A stretch of DNA of 5,830 nt from an uncultured Clostridia bacterium (lineage in GTDB: Bacteria > Bacillota_A > Clostridia > Christensenellales > Aristaeellaceae). The position numbers and the translations under genes are program-made. The notes under the pieces are model-generated. The model searched no databases. It was not told the origin of the DNA and was given only the letters and a program-made list of their open reading frames with translations. Of this stretch, positions 5,608 to 5,830 are shown piece after piece; within the stretch, counting starts at the first letter, position 1, and each line of letters begins with the position of its first letter. The stretch is taken from contig CAMVBO010000128.1 in the NCBI GenBank assembly GCA_947165745.1, positions 1-5,830 of the forward strand, given 5' to 3'.

Positions 5608-5635
5608 TTGCATTTTATCCGATTCATGGTATCAT
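5608..5635 (+). promoter_or_regulatory. Extended -10 promoter of the flavin reductase-like gene
   Basis: TTGCAT (5608-5613) and TATCAT (5630-5635, five of six) are spaced by 16 bases, with TGG directly before the -10 hexamer giving an extended TGn element. The expected start near 5642 leaves a leader of about 32 bases containing the AAAGGAG site. The -35 box is weak, as is common when an extended -10 is present. Confidence 0.6.
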
Positions 5636-5673
5636 TGAGATGGGAGTTTTAAAACAGCAAAGGAGCGATCAAA

Positions 5674-5830
5674 ATGAAGAAAAACCTGGGGGTCGTGCCA
5701 GCGGTCTATCCCATGCCGGTGCTGATGGTGGCGGCCTATGACCAAAACGATAAGGTCAACGTGATGAACGTGGCCTGGGGCCAGATCTGCGACGAGGATA
5801 AGATCATCCTGTTCATCGGCGAGGGCAAAA
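5674..5830 (+). CDS. Flavin reductase-like FMN-binding protein, first 52 codons (cut by the right window edge)
   Basis: Start of a protein resembling the flavin reductase-like family, split-barrel FMN-binding cytosolic proteins that use or reduce flavin, often as a partner of oxygenases or as stand-alone NAD(P)H oxidoreductases. The visible part reads MKKNLGVVPAVYPMPVLMVA followed by a VNVMNVAWGQIC segment, matching the family opening, where P-x-P-V and the N-x-M/A-W stretch build the flavin site. An excellent AAAGGAG (5659-5665) lies 8 bases before the ATG. It diverges from the acyltransferase operon across 194 bases and shares its putative control region. The rest of the gene lies outside, so the activity cannot be judged. 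Confidence 0.82.
   Translation, partial: MKKNLGVVPAVYPMPVLMVAAYDQNDKVNVMNVAWGQICDEDKIILFIGEGK

Overview
This window looks like a chromosomal piece of a G+C-rich, low-abundance-type Firmicute, most likely an anaerobic gut Clostridia member. Three things suggest this: strong AGGAGG-type ribosome binding sites, sigma-A-like promoters with TATAAT boxes, and protein families (MATE, GtrA, PAP2, PlsC-like, clostridial-style aldo/keto reductase) whose sequence style matches that group. The lineage is an inference from memory of these families, not from a search. No tRNA, rRNA, CRISPR array, insertion sequence or phage gene is visible. Coding density is high and there is no gene-free stretch over 300 bases.

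Region 1 (1-1224, minus strand) is a two-gene operon. It holds a sugar phosphate isomerase/epimerase-like TIM-barrel protein followed by an aldo/keto reductase that runs off the left edge just as its catalytic histidine is reached. A near-ideal promoter (TTGTTT-17-TATAAT) sits directly upstream. The pair looks like a carbohydrate or polyol oxidoreduction unit of unknown substrate.

Region 2 (1410-2750, plus strand) is a complete MATE-family multidrug/cation antiporter. It is transcribed divergently from region 1 out of a 185-base shared intergenic space.

Region 3 (2751-2883) separates the convergent MATE gene and the next operon. It holds a perfect 29-bp inverted repeat with a 10-base loop. 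This is probably a bidirectional terminator or mRNA-stabilising hairpin, and it resembles a dispersed palindromic repeat seen in many bacterial genomes.

Region 4 (2884-5479, minus strand) is a tightly packed four-gene operon: PlsC-like acyltransferase, PAP2-family membrane phosphatase/transferase, GtrA-like small membrane protein, and AraC-family regulator. The first two junctions are four-base ATGA overlaps and the last is a 3-base gap, so the genes are probably translationally coupled. Three of the four proteins belong to families acting on membrane lipids or lipid-linked intermediates, so the operon is best read as a lipid or lipid-carrier modification module with its own regulator. The acyltransferase carries an altered catalytic box (H-x4-G instead of H-x4-D), which is the most interesting biochemical oddity here.

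Region 5 (5480-5830) is a 194-base divergent promoter region with two extended -10 promoters, an 18-base direct repeat pair and a small palindrome between them. It is followed by the first 52 codons of a flavin reductase-like FMN-binding protein on the plus strand, cut by the right edge.
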